Assembly (NCBI GenBank): GCA_003242895.1
Contig: QKMY01000004.1
Coordinates: forward strand, 1-64,000
Direction of reading: 5' to 3'
DNA from: Candidatus Margulisiibacteriota bacterium
GTDB lineage: Bacteria > Margulisbacteria > Riflemargulisbacteria > GWF2-39-127
DNA: 64,000 nucleotides
Shown here: piece after piece, positions 27,163 to 36,343 of the stretch
Numbering within the stretch: the first letter of the stretch is position 1
How the letters are laid out: each line of letters begins with the position of its first letter
Translations under genes and position numbers: made by a program
Notes under the pieces: model-generated
The model's database searches: none
Told to the model about the DNA's origin: nothing
The model's input: only the letters and a program-made list of their open reading frames with translations

Positions 27163-28121
27163 AAATGAAAATAGCCTTCCATTCAAATCAATTAGGGGAA
27201 AGAGGTACTGAAGTAGCCTTATACGATTATGCGCTATACAACGAAGTACTTCTCAGCAATCAATCAATTATTATATCAAATAAAAATAATGATCTTTTTT
27301 CACTTCAAAAATTCAGGAATAGGTTTGCGGTCTATTTATACGACAACTTTTCCGAAGTGGATGTTATTCTAAAAGAAAATGCTGTCGACGTCTTCTATGC
27401 CATAAAGAGCGGGTTGAAAGATCACGTGATATCAACGCAGTGCAAGAATGTTGTCCATTGTGTGTTTACAACAGCTCAACCGCATGGAGATGTCTATGCT
27501 TCAATATCCCCATGGCTTGCAGACCAGTCGAGTGTAAGAGTTCCGGTTGTGCCGCATATGGTTGCGAGTATCGAGAGCCCGGATGATCTAAGGTCCGAAC
27601 TGCATATTCCTGAAGATGCCGTAGTTTTTGGACGGTATGGCGGATGGGAGCAATTCGATCTTCCCTTTGTTCATAGAACAGTCGAGTACATCTCCCGAAG
27701 AAGAAAGGATATATACTTTCTTTTTATGAACACGGCTCCATTTAATCGGCAGAGCTATCAGGAAAATAATAAGCAGATTATTCATCTGCCGAAATCTTCA
27801 GATGATTTTTATAAAGCGGCATTTATAAATACCTGTGATGCTATGCTCCATGCACGATATGAGGGTGAAACTTTTGGCTTGGCAATAGCAGAGTTTTCTA
27901 TTAGAAATAAGCCTGTTCTGACGTGGTCACAATCTTCGCAAAAGGCTCATTTGGATATTCTGGGTGAGAAATGCATCCGGTACCATGACGAAAAAGACCT
28001 TTTTCGAATAATAAATAACTTTAACAAAGAAGCAATAAGAAAATTGGCTTGGGATTGTTACGGTGCAAGCTATAATCCCCAAGAAGTCATGAAGGTTTTT
28101 AAACAGGTATTCCTCGACTGA
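27159..28121 (+). CDS. Glycosyltransferase (GT-B type)
   Basis: The 320-residue protein has the layout of a family 4-like glycosyltransferase: an N-terminal half starting AFHSNQLGERGTEVALYDYA, and a C-terminal nucleotide-sugar half with YGGWEQFDLPFV and the loop CDAMLHARYEGETFGLAIAE, where the Glu residues usually contact the donor sugar. This particular N-terminus often occurs next to FkbM methyltransferases. It is translationally coupled to the preceding methyltransferase, which supports a shared role in surface glycan or glycoprotein decoration. It converges with the next gene, with only 6 bp between stops. Confidence 0.8.
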   Translation: MKMKIAFHSNQLGERGTEVALYDYALYNEVLLSNQSIIISNKNNDLFSLQKFRNRFAVYLYDNFSEVDVILKENAVDVFYAIKSGLKDHVISTQCKNVVHCVFTTAQPHGDVYASISPWLADQSSVRVPVVPHMVASIESPDDLRSELHIPEDAVVFGRYGGWEQFDLPFVHRTVEYISRRRKDIYFLFMNTAPFNRQSYQENNKQIIHLPKSSDDFYKAAFINTCDAMLHARYEGETFGLAIAEFSIRNKPVLTWSQSSQKAHLDILGEKCIRYHDEKDLFRIINNFNKEAIRKLAWDCYGASYNPQEVMKVFKQVFLD

Positions 28122-28127
28122 TATGGG

Positions 28128-28946
28128 CTATTTTGTGGAAAGTTGTTCTTTCGCAATAAATTCCTGAAGTTGGACCGGCAGTGTTTCTCTTTTTTCGGGG
28201 ATAGCCCGTTTGTATTGGCTTGGAATGACCGGATGGATGTCTCTCATTTCTAGTGTCCATTTAAGCCAGATATTCTCGTACCAGGTAACACTGACTCCTC
28301 CTGCATGAGGACTTGTCTCAATTTTCCGTTTGATTTTTTCATCGGCCCGCGCATATGACAAATGATAACAGATTGCAAGTGCCGGCGGGATTAGCATTCC
28401 GTTATAGGTGGCAGAATCAGTTCTCTGCACCATAGTGCCGTCTCGTTTAATAGCAGTGATTCCATCCCTGATATGCGTGAAAAGAAAACTGTTGGTTTTA
28501 ACCGCAATGACCGGTTTGAAATTTTCTCTGGGAAATATTCTATGATAGTCTTTTTTCCAATAAGTATTCCACTCAATATGAAAGACTGAAATATCCGGAT
28601 AGAGTTTGATGAAGCTAATGATATCCGCAAATTGCTGTTCATGGTAGACTTCATCTGAATCTATAATAAACGCATAATCTATCCCTTGGCTGTAGAGTAT
28701 TTCAATCCCGCTATTACGCTGGTCATGATCTGTTTCCCAGTGGCCAGTGACAATCTCGATATTCGGGTAGCGTTTGGCCATATCCTTTATCAGTGTCAGT
28801 GTTTCAGAATTATCTTCAACTTTCCCGTTCCACGGGATGTCAGATACTGTAAACAGGATTTTTTCAAGTTTATCAGCGAGTGGGCCAACTGATATCTCTA
28901 AATACTCATGATCGTCATAAATACAATAAATCGCTCCGAATTTCAT
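28128..28946 (-). CDS. Glycosyltransferase family 2-like protein
   Basis: A 272-residue protein with a GT-A fold pattern: the start FGAIYCIYDDHEYLEIS, then RNSGIEILYSQGIDYAFIIDSDEVY (about 77-101), where IDSDE supplies the DxD-type metal and nucleotide-sugar site. The C-terminal part (HLSYARADEKIKRKIE) resembles short GT2-like proteins of glycan clusters. No membrane segment is present. It converges with the FkbM/GT pair and may belong to the same decoration pathway. Confidence 0.72.
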   Translation of the reverse strand: MKFGAIYCIYDDHEYLEISVGPLADKLEKILFTVSDIPWNGKVEDNSETLTLIKDMAKRYPNIEIVTGHWETDHDQRNSGIEILYSQGIDYAFIIDSDEVYHEQQFADIISFIKLYPDISVFHIEWNTYWKKDYHRIFPRENFKPVIAVKTNSFLFTHIRDGITAIKRDGTMVQRTDSATYNGMLIPPALAICYHLSYARADEKIKRKIETSPHAGGVSVTWYENIWLKWTLEMRDIHPVIPSQYKRAIPEKRETLPVQLQEFIAKEQLSTK

Positions 28947-29040
28947 GTAATCACCTGTTCCTTTTGTGGCTGCTTTTATTATAGCAAATAAGTCGCTGTG
29001 CTGGTAAATTGGTCTTTGTGTTTGTTGCGATCAGCTTGTT

Positions 29041-29817
29041 TTACGAAGAAAGTAATTTATAGTAAAGCAGTCCGAGGTACTCATGCAAAGCAATATAACT
29101 GTTGGTTAAACAGCTCATTGAGGGGATGAGGTTGAGTAAAGAATAACGGGTAGTGACCGCTTTATAATCAGTTGGTGCCGGTGTGGCTTTAATCCCGAAT
29201 TTGGTGAAAGAATACATGCTTCTCGGCATATGATAGGCAGAGGTAACGAGGATAACGCTCGAAAACTTGTTGTTATCTAATACTATTTTTGAGAGCTTTG
29301 CATTTTCGTGGGTGTTTCTGCTGCCTGGTTCTATAAAGATATTTGTTCCTTTTACTCCAAGCCTTAAAAGAGTGTTCTGCATGACCATAGCTTCCGGGGT
29401 CGCCAGTTTGTTTAAGGTTGTTCCTCCGCTGAGAACGAGAGGGAGGTGAAGCTGTTTCGCCAGATGCCAGCCATAAAATAATCGTTTCAGTGATGATGGA
29501 TCTAAGCTCGGACCTCCGTTTTCTTCCGGAGAACTTTCGATTGACCCTCCGCCTAAAACAACTACTGCATTATATTTGGCGGCGTTATTTATTTGAAATG
29601 GCTCATATTTGTTTTGCAGCGGGGATAATAATGTGTCTTTTACCGGTTCGACTGATAACAGATAGAGAGAGAGGAAGCAAAAGCAGAGCAGCATGAGAAA
29701 GGTTTTTTTTCTATTGGTAAATGCACAATAAAACATAGGAAGAAAGAAAAATAAAATAATTCCTGGAGGTAACAAAATATTAGTGAGTATTTTCGATAAA
29801 AGAAACATAAGTCTCAA
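29041..29817 (-). CDS. YdcF/ElyC family (DUF218) membrane protein
   Basis: A 258-residue protein with two N-terminal membrane helices (about 10-55) followed by a DUF218 domain: AVVVLGGGSIES, LPLVLSGGTTLN, EPGSRNTHENAKLS and VILVTSAYHMPRSM. This layout is that of YdcF/SanA/ElyC proteins, which act at the envelope; E. coli ElyC affects use of the undecaprenyl carrier. The ElyC biochemical reaction is not settled. The gene stands alone. Confidence 0.88.
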   Translation of the reverse strand: MRLMFLLSKILTNILLPPGIILFFFLPMFYCAFTNRKKTFLMLLCFCFLSLYLLSVEPVKDTLLSPLQNKYEPFQINNAAKYNAVVVLGGGSIESSPEENGGPSLDPSSLKRLFYGWHLAKQLHLPLVLSGGTTLNKLATPEAMVMQNTLLRLGVKGTNIFIEPGSRNTHENAKLSKIVLDNNKFSSVILVTSAYHMPRSMYSFTKFGIKATPAPTDYKAVTTRYSLLNLIPSMSCLTNSYIALHEYLGLLYYKLLSS

Positions 29818-29941
29818 TCCCCGATTGATTATTATCTGGGATTATTATAGAGTAATTAGTTCAAAAATAATACAGAATTGATAATAGCAGAGACGCAAAA
29901 TCTTGTGTTGATACCTTACGATAATCAATTCGTTCTGTTAA

Positions 29942-30790
29942 TCATGCGTAGAGGGTTATGTGTAATCCCATCACATTTGAATGGAATGCCGTAATTTTGC
30001 GAATAGGTTTTCTGCCCTGTTCGTCAGGTTTATTGTATTCTTCCTCCAACTGTTTATCGCGTCTAATTTCTTGCTCGGCTTGCATTTTCATGGCGGCGGC
30101 TCTTCCAACGACGCTTCTGTCCTGAGGAGAAGGATTAAGCGGTGCCATTGCCGCGCTAATGACCCGCTCCATCTTCCTAACAGTTTCTTCGGGACTTGCG
30201 GCTGCCGATGAATCCAGATTCACTTCCCCCTGTACCTTGTAGTTTTTCCCGTCAGGCCCTACTGCCATCGTGTAGGTCACGAATCCGGCATACATTCCGC
30301 CAACCATCTTATGTGCCATTTCATGCGCCTCAAGCTGAGCTTCCGCAGCTTTAAGTTTCTGTATTTCAACTTTCTGTTTTAGCTCTTCATTCTGATTTGC
30401 TGATTTATGCTCCATATACCGTTCTATTTTTTTTTGGAGATTAGTTTTCTCAGGATTTTTGGAATTATTTTCTTTTTCGGTGTCTTTATTTTGGGGAGAT
30501 GCATTGTTTGTGTTTTGTATTTCCTTGGCAATAGATGAATAGGTCGATACCCTGCTTGTTCCGGTATCCGTTACTTTCTCATAATGGTCATGGTTGTCGA
30601 TTTTATTTTTTTTGTCAGGGTTTTCTAAAAAAACAGGGGGCTTGTCTTTTTTTTGTTCCGAAGCGTTAATCCTGTTCGGTTTTCTGACGATAGTATCGAA
30701 TTTATAAGAAAGATCATTATTATAATTATAAGTTTCTAGCATAGAAAAACTAAGCCCACTTTTAGATTTGGTCTTATTGTTGAAAAGCAC
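29942..30790 (-). CDS. Putative metalloprotease of the CJM1_0395/SprA-related family
   Basis: A 282-residue protein with a long, polar, low-complexity N-terminal half (rich in Lys, Asn, Asp and Glu) and a conserved C-terminal domain. This contains LEAHEMAHKMVGG (about 154-166), whose HEMAH is a classical HExxH zinc-protease motif, followed by GPDGKNYKVQGEVNLD and SPQDRSVVGRAAAMKMQAEQEI. These match the SprA-related putative metalloproteases described in epsilonproteobacteria and other diderms. No signal peptide is evident. Substrates are unknown. Confidence 0.82.
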   Translation of the reverse strand: MLFNNKTKSKSGLSFSMLETYNYNNDLSYKFDTIVRKPNRINASEQKKDKPPVFLENPDKKNKIDNHDHYEKVTDTGTSRVSTYSSIAKEIQNTNNASPQNKDTEKENNSKNPEKTNLQKKIERYMEHKSANQNEELKQKVEIQKLKAAEAQLEAHEMAHKMVGGMYAGFVTYTMAVGPDGKNYKVQGEVNLDSSAAASPEETVRKMERVISAAMAPLNPSPQDRSVVGRAAAMKMQAEQEIRRDKQLEEEYNKPDEQGRKPIRKITAFHSNVMGLHITLYA

Positions 30791-30845
30791 AATTTTATTA
30801 GCTTATTATTCCCACTTTTTGCCAAAAATAAACTTTTCTTGAATA

Positions 30846-31577
30846 ATGTATAATATGATTATGATAAGTGAGGAAATTAAACTATATTTTTTGACCAAAA
30901 AACAGTTATTTGCTTTATTCTTTTTTTTCTTCATATCGGCTACCTCTTGCTATGCGGAGAAGTTAGCCCCCGGGCTCTATCATTTTGATCAAGCTCAGGG
31001 TAATTATTCGCTTTTTGTTCCTTCAAGGAATTCGCAGGTTATGGTCGTTGCACTTCATGGTTCTGGTGAGCGTGCGCCCGGGTACATCGCTAATTGGGTC
31101 TCTGATGCCGCACGTTCAGGCTATGTTATCCTGGTGCCAAATGCCATTGATAAAAATGGTTGGCAAGGGAAGGATATTCCGCCAATTATTGAAAAAACAC
31201 TCGCTTATCAAAAAGATTATGATATAAATAAGACAATAATTTCTGGTGCCTCATCCGGTGGGCACTTCGCTTTATTGCTTGGTATTAATTATTATCAATA
31301 TTTTGATGGTATTGCCGTGTTTATGGGGATTATCTCTCAGAATCTCGGACGATGGATTGAGTTCCAGGAAGAACCTTGGAATCGACGGCCTATATTCATG
31401 GTCCATGGAGATAAGGACACCATGGTCCCAATTCAATATGGGAGAATGACTGCCAAAATGTTGCAGGGGAAAGGGTATCCGACAACATTTGTTGAAGAAA
31501 AAGACATGGCGCATGAGCATTACCGAAAAGCGAATATAAAAATTATTAATTGGATCCAAGGCATAAAAAAGAAGTAG
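30846..31577 (+). CDS. Exported alpha/beta-hydrolase (esterase-like)
   Basis: A 243-residue protein with a basic N-terminus and hydrophobic signal (LFALFFFFFISATSC, cleavage near CYA/EK at about 37). The fold is an alpha/beta hydrolase of the carboxylesterase/feruloyl-esterase type: VVALHGSGERAPG (oxyanion region), the nucleophile elbow SGASSGGH with the catalytic Ser, HGDKDTMVP with the Asp region, and a late His in MAHEHY. The predicted product acts outside the cytoplasm on an unknown ester. A second hydrolase-like protein follows 62 bp downstream, so the two may form an operon. The start could also be one of the Met codons 5 or 7 residues in. Confidence 0.8.
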   Translation: MYNMIMISEEIKLYFLTKKQLFALFFFFFISATSCYAEKLAPGLYHFDQAQGNYSLFVPSRNSQVMVVALHGSGERAPGYIANWVSDAARSGYVILVPNAIDKNGWQGKDIPPIIEKTLAYQKDYDINKTIISGASSGGHFALLLGINYYQYFDGIAVFMGIISQNLGRWIEFQEEPWNRRPIFMVHGDKDTMVPIQYGRMTAKMLQGKGYPTTFVEEKDMAHEHYRKANIKIINWIQGIKKK

Positions 31578-31639
31578 ACCTTTGCGGCGGTTATAATATG
31601 GGGATACAATTCAAAAAATCAGTAATAAGGTAATCTATT

Positions 31640-33442
31640 ATGAAAAAATATTTTCCGGTTATTATTGTTTTCTTTTTAGTTGCCCTTGGCTCCGGTCTTT
31701 TAGCGGTGCAGAGAGAGTCAACTGCCAATCTGCGGTATTCTGAAGATACAGTCTATAGCCGATACTACGTTTATACGACTTCCAGTGGAGATGTGAAGAT
31801 CAGCAGGCATGTTGAAACCTTTCGCGTCAATATCCCCTCGTTGAGCTTTCTCTCTGACCAGCCTGACTACTTTTTGCGACCGGTCACGGTTTGGGAGAAT
31901 AATTCCTACCTTTTTCTGAAAAATACTAATTTCGAGGGAACACTCTTTGACAAAAATAATATGGCAAAAATCAACGAATATAGTATTAATAAAAAAGGTT
32001 CTGATACGATAGAACTTACTCTCAGGGATAAAAGGAAATATACGTTGGTAAGTAAGCCGGCATCGGACGTGACCACTGTCTCTGAAAATATTATAACTAA
32101 AATAAGAACTATTGATAATCTTAAGCTAACCTATACCTTACAACAAATGAGCCTGCAAAATCCTACGAATAATGTTCTTAGTCGTCAGGGTCTGGTATCG
32201 CCGGAAATGACAGTAACCTGCTGGGAAGGCATTGTCGGATCACTCAATGTTCTAGTTCAGAAAACTGATAGAGGGAACTTTTTTGCTTTTGTGTCCGGTA
32301 ACGGCGAGTATCTGCAAACGGATGAATACACGTTACTTCAGGTTGCTTCGAAGAAGAACGGGCTTTATATTCGTAGCGAGGGTCGGCTCTATTCCCTGCG
32401 CGGTCTTCCTCTCGCTGGGTTTCATCGCTATTATTACCTGAAAGAGAAAGATAATGGCAAAACAAAAGCTATCTCCGACTTTGCTATTTGCATTTTTCTT
32501 TTTCCCGAGGATAATGCACCCAAAATCAAATCCGACATTATTTATGAGACCGGGTACTCTTCTCCTGCGCAGATAATTTCCCGGAGAGAAAATCGGGTGC
32601 TGGGAGAAGGTCCGTCTGTTGCTATCAGCGAATATAATTATGGATTTTTGAGCATAGCGAATTCGCCATTCCCGCATAAGGAAAGGGATGACGGACATAT
32701 TTATGCCGGAGAGTATTATCCTGCCCAATCGCATTATAATGATCAACGGATTGCATATTATGTCCCTTCAGCTTTTGATATTGAAAAGGACTTTTATTTT
32801 CTTGTTTATTTGCATGGCTGGGGAAATAATATCGAAAATGTTCTTAGTACTGAGCGGCTTGCTGAGCAGATCTCGTTAAGCAAAAAAAATATTATCCTGA
32901 TAATTCCTGAGTTAGCCAGAAATGCCAGGGATGGTTTTGGCGGAATGCTCGAAGATCCGAACGGGTTTAAAAGTATGATGGATAGTGTTAAAGCTCAATT
33001 AGCCGGGTATAACAGCTGGAATCGGGAATCCTTGAATGCCGGCAAGTTCATTCTCTCCGCCCATAGTGGTGGGTATTCTCCTATGGCAACCAGTCTGATG
33101 TATGGCGGTGAGAATATCAATGAGGCCTATTTATTTGACGGATTGTATGGACATAGGGATAGGTTTTTGTTATGGAAAAGAGATAATCCCAGATCAAGAT
33201 TTGTCGTTCTCTATACTCAAGCCGGAGGTACGTCCAAGGAAGTTGCCCAGCTAATTAAAACGGTTAAAGGATTTAAGTTCCGTGATCCTTTGCGCGCGGT
33301 CGACATGCCGACGGTTTCTGATACCCCTGATAATGATGCAGCCCTGAAACAGGGGGGACTTATTATTATCAATACCGGGAATACTTCCCATCACAAGATT
33401 GTCAGTAAAGGCTACTTGCAATTACTCCTCAAAAGCCTGTGA
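31640..33442 (+). CDS. Secreted protein with C-terminal alpha/beta-hydrolase-like domain
   Basis: The 600-residue protein has a signal peptide (about 1-23). Residues about 30-330 are a beta-rich region of unknown family, and residues about 370-600 resemble an alpha/beta hydrolase. Matching elements are VYLHGWGNNIENV, IPELARNARDGFGGM, and LSAHSGGYSPM, where the Ser after AH takes the nucleophile position in a GxSxG-like turn (A-H-S-G-G). A C-terminal NTGNTSHHKIV may supply the His. No family was recognised for the N-terminal part. It lies close behind another exported hydrolase on the same strand, so both may process the same extracellular material. Confidence 0.65.
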   Translation: MKKYFPVIIVFFLVALGSGLLAVQRESTANLRYSEDTVYSRYYVYTTSSGDVKISRHVETFRVNIPSLSFLSDQPDYFLRPVTVWENNSYLFLKNTNFEGTLFDKNNMAKINEYSINKKGSDTIELTLRDKRKYTLVSKPASDVTTVSENIITKIRTIDNLKLTYTLQQMSLQNPTNNVLSRQGLVSPEMTVTCWEGIVGSLNVLVQKTDRGNFFAFVSGNGEYLQTDEYTLLQVASKKNGLYIRSEGRLYSLRGLPLAGFHRYYYLKEKDNGKTKAISDFAICIFLFPEDNAPKIKSDIIYETGYSSPAQIISRRENRVLGEGPSVAISEYNYGFLSIANSPFPHKERDDGHIYAGEYYPAQSHYNDQRIAYYVPSAFDIEKDFYFLVYLHGWGNNIENVLSTERLAEQISLSKKNIILIIPELARNARDGFGGMLEDPNGFKSMMDSVKAQLAGYNSWNRESLNAGKFILSAHSGGYSPMATSLMYGGENINEAYLFDGLYGHRDRFLLWKRDNPRSRFVVLYTQAGGTSKEVAQLIKTVKGFKFRDPLRAVDMPTVSDTPDNDAALKQGGLIIINTGNTSHHKIVSKGYLQLLLKSL

Positions 33443-33499
33443 GAGGGCCTGCGTAATCTTTTTCTTGTATCTTTACTAAATTATTATTCTTATGCTACC

Positions 33500-33521
33500 A
33501 TTATGTTTGTTTGAACATAAT
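33500..33521 (+). promoter_or_regulatory. Inverted-repeat operator candidate before wtpA
   Basis: ATTATGTT (33500-33507) and AACATAAT (33514-33521) form a perfect 8-bp dyad around a 6-bp centre, 17 bp before the wtpA start. The size and AT-rich arms recall ModE-type operators, and a ModE-like protein is encoded at the other end of the wtp genes. The link is inference. Confidence 0.5.
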
Positions 33522-33538
33522 AGATGTGGAGGTTTGTT

Positions 33539-34510
33539 ATGAAAAAAGAGAAAAACAGTATTATCTCATTGGTGTATTTATTCCTTCTTTGCTTTGCGAT
33601 TTCGGGTGTGCCGGCTACGCCCGGTGTTCAGGCAGAACAGAACGAAAAACTGGTCATATTTCATGCCGGAAGCTTGTCGGTTCCGCTTAAAGATATGACC
33701 GAAGCATTCAAAAAAAAATATCCTAAGGTAGAAGTTATTCGAGAGTCTGCCGGAAGTCGGCAATGTGCGAGAAAGATCACGGAGCTCAACAAACAGGCCG
33801 ACATTATGTTTTCTGCTGATACTTCTGTAATCAAGACGCTGCTTATGCCTGAATATACGCAGTGGAGCATTAATTTTGCTACAAATGAAATGATCATAAT
33901 GTATCGGAACGATAGTAAGTATGCAGACAGGATCAATGGTAAAAACTGGGGAGAGATTTTGCTGAAAGATGGAGTGACCTATGGACATGCCGATCCGAAT
34001 GCCGATCCCTGCGGATATCGCTCACAACTTACCTGGCAGCTAGCAGAGAAATATTATAAAACACCTGGGCTTTATTCGAAACTACGTGCAAAAAGCCATA
34101 TAGTAAGGCCAAAAGAGACAGATCTCCTGGCTTTGCTTGAATCCGGACAAATTGATTACCTTTTTATCTATAAGTCAGTTGCGGAGCAGCATAATGCCAA
34201 ATTCGTGGTTTTACCTGACGAAGTTAACCTTAAGAACGAAAAATACGAATCGATTTATGGTACCGTAAGTATTGATCTCACCGGGAAAGAACCGGGAGAG
34301 ATTATTAAGCAAAAAGGCGGTTCTATGGTCTATGGTGTGACTATTCCCAAGAATGCGCCGAATTATAAGCTGGCGCTGGAATATGTTAAACTAGTGATTG
34401 GACCGGAAGGGCAGAAAATTATGGCTAAAAATGGTCAAATACCTTTTAATCCTGCAACCTCAGATGAAAAAGACAAATTACCGGCTGAATTAAAAGCGCT
34501 AGTAAAATAA
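33539..34510 (+). CDS. wtpA: Tungstate/molybdate ABC transporter, substrate-binding protein
   Basis: The 323-residue protein starts at the ATG at 33539, behind GGAGG (a Met 5 residues upstream lacks such a site). It has a signal peptide (to about residue 33) and the WtpA/ModA-like fold: VIFHAGSLSVPLKDM, the oxyanion-binding region ESAGSRQCARKI, ADIMFSADTSVI, FATNEMIIMYR, YGHADPNADPCGYRSQ and a late YGVTIPKNAPN. WtpA-type proteins bind tungstate and molybdate very tightly outside the inner membrane. It heads a three-gene transporter operon. Tungsten or molybdenum is needed by the formate dehydrogenase encoded nearby, which fits the context. Confidence 0.93.
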   Translation: MKKEKNSIISLVYLFLLCFAISGVPATPGVQAEQNEKLVIFHAGSLSVPLKDMTEAFKKKYPKVEVIRESAGSRQCARKITELNKQADIMFSADTSVIKTLLMPEYTQWSINFATNEMIIMYRNDSKYADRINGKNWGEILLKDGVTYGHADPNADPCGYRSQLTWQLAEKYYKTPGLYSKLRAKSHIVRPKETDLLALLESGQIDYLFIYKSVAEQHNAKFVVLPDEVNLKNEKYESIYGTVSIDLTGKEPGEIIKQKGGSMVYGVTIPKNAPNYKLALEYVKLVIGPEGQKIMAKNGQIPFNPATSDEKDKLPAELKALVK

Positions 34511-34536
34511 TTCAGGTAATTTCGAAAGGGCAGAGG

Positions 34537-35328
34537 ATGCATAGGTATCATATTCCAATAATCATTTTAGCTGTGCTGGCAGGAATCCTTGCTGTCGTAT
34601 TAATCTTCCCCGTGATCAATATCATAATAACTTCAGATCCTGGGTTGTTATTGGCGGCAATAAGAGACAAGGAAGTTTTCCATTCAATAACCCTTACCTT
34701 GGAATGTGCCGGATATGCGACACTTCTGGCCCTGGTTTTTGGCGTGCCTCTAGCGTATCTGCTTGCGCGATTCTCTTTTTGGGGAAAATCTTTTATCGAA
34801 GCTGCAATCAATATTCCGATCATCATACCCCACGCGGCAGCGGGCATCGCTTTGCTGACGGTTCTCTCTCACGGTTTTGTTGTCGGTGATATTGTAAAAA
34901 TGACAAATGTCCAGATTATTGATACAAAGCTTGGGATAACAATTGCTATGTTTTTTGTCAGCTCTCCTTTTTTAATCAATAATGCTATCATCGCTTTTAA
35001 TTCATTTGATGCTAAACTCGAGAAAACTGCCCGGACGCTTGGCGCTGGGTTCTGGCGTACTTTTTTTGCCATCTCGTTACCGCTTTCATTTAGAGGGATA
35101 ATTAAAGGAGCTCTAATGATGTGGGGCCGGGGAATCTCGGAATTTGGCGCTGTCGTTATCCTGGCCTATCATCCGATGATCACGTCGACACTGATTTTCG
35201 AGCGGTTTGAGTCATACGGGCTTAAGCATTCTAAACCTGTAGCCGCGCTGTTAATACTGCTTTGCTTAGTATTTTTTTCATTTATAATCTATGCGGGGAA
35301 CAGTCATGCTCGTCACAAAGAATATTAA
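34537..35328 (+). CDS. wtpB: Tungstate/molybdate ABC transporter, permease
   Basis: The 263-residue membrane protein has five to six predicted helices, starting at about 5-28. The cytoplasmic EAA loop that docks onto the ATPase is visible as LGAGFWRTFFAISLPLSFRGIIKG, and AAINIPIIIPHAAAGIALL is a typical permease segment of this family. It lies 26 bp after wtpA and its end overlaps the ATPase gene by about 23 bp, so the three are one operon. Confidence 0.92.
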   Translation: MHRYHIPIIILAVLAGILAVVLIFPVINIIITSDPGLLLAAIRDKEVFHSITLTLECAGYATLLALVFGVPLAYLLARFSFWGKSFIEAAINIPIIIPHAAAGIALLTVLSHGFVVGDIVKMTNVQIIDTKLGITIAMFFVSSPFLINNAIIAFNSFDAKLEKTARTLGAGFWRTFFAISLPLSFRGIIKGALMMWGRGISEFGAVVILAYHPMITSTLIFERFESYGLKHSKPVAALLILLCLVFFSFIIYAGNSHARHKEY

Positions 35329-36343
35329 TAAAAAACTTACGCGATTTCAGCTCAATAATATTTCCTTTCACGTCGAGAAAGGCGACTATCTCGTAGTTCT
35401 CGGGCCATCAGGGGCTGGGAAAACCGTTTTATTGGAAATACTCGCAGGCGTTCAGAAACAGCAAAGCGGCTCTATTCTTTTGAATGGGACGGACGTCTCT
35501 GAGAGTGCGCCGGAAATGCGAAATATTGGGCTGCTGTATCAACATTATATGTTGTTTCCTCATATGACCGTGAGAAAGAATATCTCTTTTAGCTTGCAAG
35601 TAAAAAGAAAAAAAAAGGAGATTATTGCTCAGCAGGTTTCTCATTACGCGGGATTGCTGCAAATTGATCATCTGCTTGATAGATATCCGGACAACTTAAG
35701 TGGCGGAGAGAAACAACGGGTAGCCTTAGCCAGGGCACTCGCAATGAACCCTCAGCTGCTTCTTCTCGATGAGCCGTTTGCTTCGGTTGATTCTAACCTT
35801 AAGCGGAGACTTATTGAGGTTCTGAAAAATCTGCATAAACAATTCAACCTTACCGTAATTCATGTTACCCATGATATCAACGAAGCCCTCTATTTAGCGA
35901 ATAAGATTGCTATTATACAAGATGGCGCTATCGTTCAGTTCGGTCCCAAAGACAGCGTATTCAAAAATCCGGCTAATACCTTTGTCGCGGATTTCCTGGG
36001 GTATAAGAATATTTTCAAAGGGGTTATTGTTGATAGGGAATATTTTTCTACCAATGATATAAGGATTCATCTTGATGCGGTGTATGAGGATCGAGAATCG
36101 GTCATCCTTATCCCTCCGGAAAGCATTATTCTCTCGCCCCGGAATACTGCAACCAGCGCCAGGAATTCCTTCGAGGGTAATGTCGCTGATATTATTCACA
36201 AGAACGGTTTTTATGAGATTATCATCGAAATCGGGATACGGCTCTCGGTATATATAACGCATGATTCCTTTAATTCATTAATGATCGAAAACGGCATGCG
36301 TATCCACGTTCTTTTTAAAGCCACTGCAGTTAAGATCTATTAG
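35306..36343 (+). CDS. wtpC: Tungstate/molybdate ABC transporter, ATP-binding protein
   Basis: Taking the ATG at 35306, which has GGGGAA 5 nt upstream (an upstream in-frame ATG at 35291 is less well placed), the protein has 345 residues. Walker A is GPSGAGKT, the Q-loop region LLYQHYMLFPHMTV, the signature LSGGEKQRVALARAL, Walker B LLLLDEPFAS, and the switch HVTHD. The C-terminal 110 residues form a TOBE-like oxyanion-binding extension. It energises the WtpAB importer at the inner membrane. Its 3' end overlaps the end of the converging MobB/ModE-like gene by 14 bp. Confidence 0.92.
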   Translation: MLVTKNINKKLTRFQLNNISFHVEKGDYLVVLGPSGAGKTVLLEILAGVQKQQSGSILLNGTDVSESAPEMRNIGLLYQHYMLFPHMTVRKNISFSLQVKRKKKEIIAQQVSHYAGLLQIDHLLDRYPDNLSGGEKQRVALARALAMNPQLLLLDEPFASVDSNLKRRLIEVLKNLHKQFNLTVIHVTHDINEALYLANKIAIIQDGAIVQFGPKDSVFKNPANTFVADFLGYKNIFKGVIVDREYFSTNDIRIHLDAVYEDRESVILIPPESIILSPRNTATSARNSFEGNVADIIHKNGFYEIIIEIGIRLSVYITHDSFNSLMIENGMRIHVLFKATAVKIY

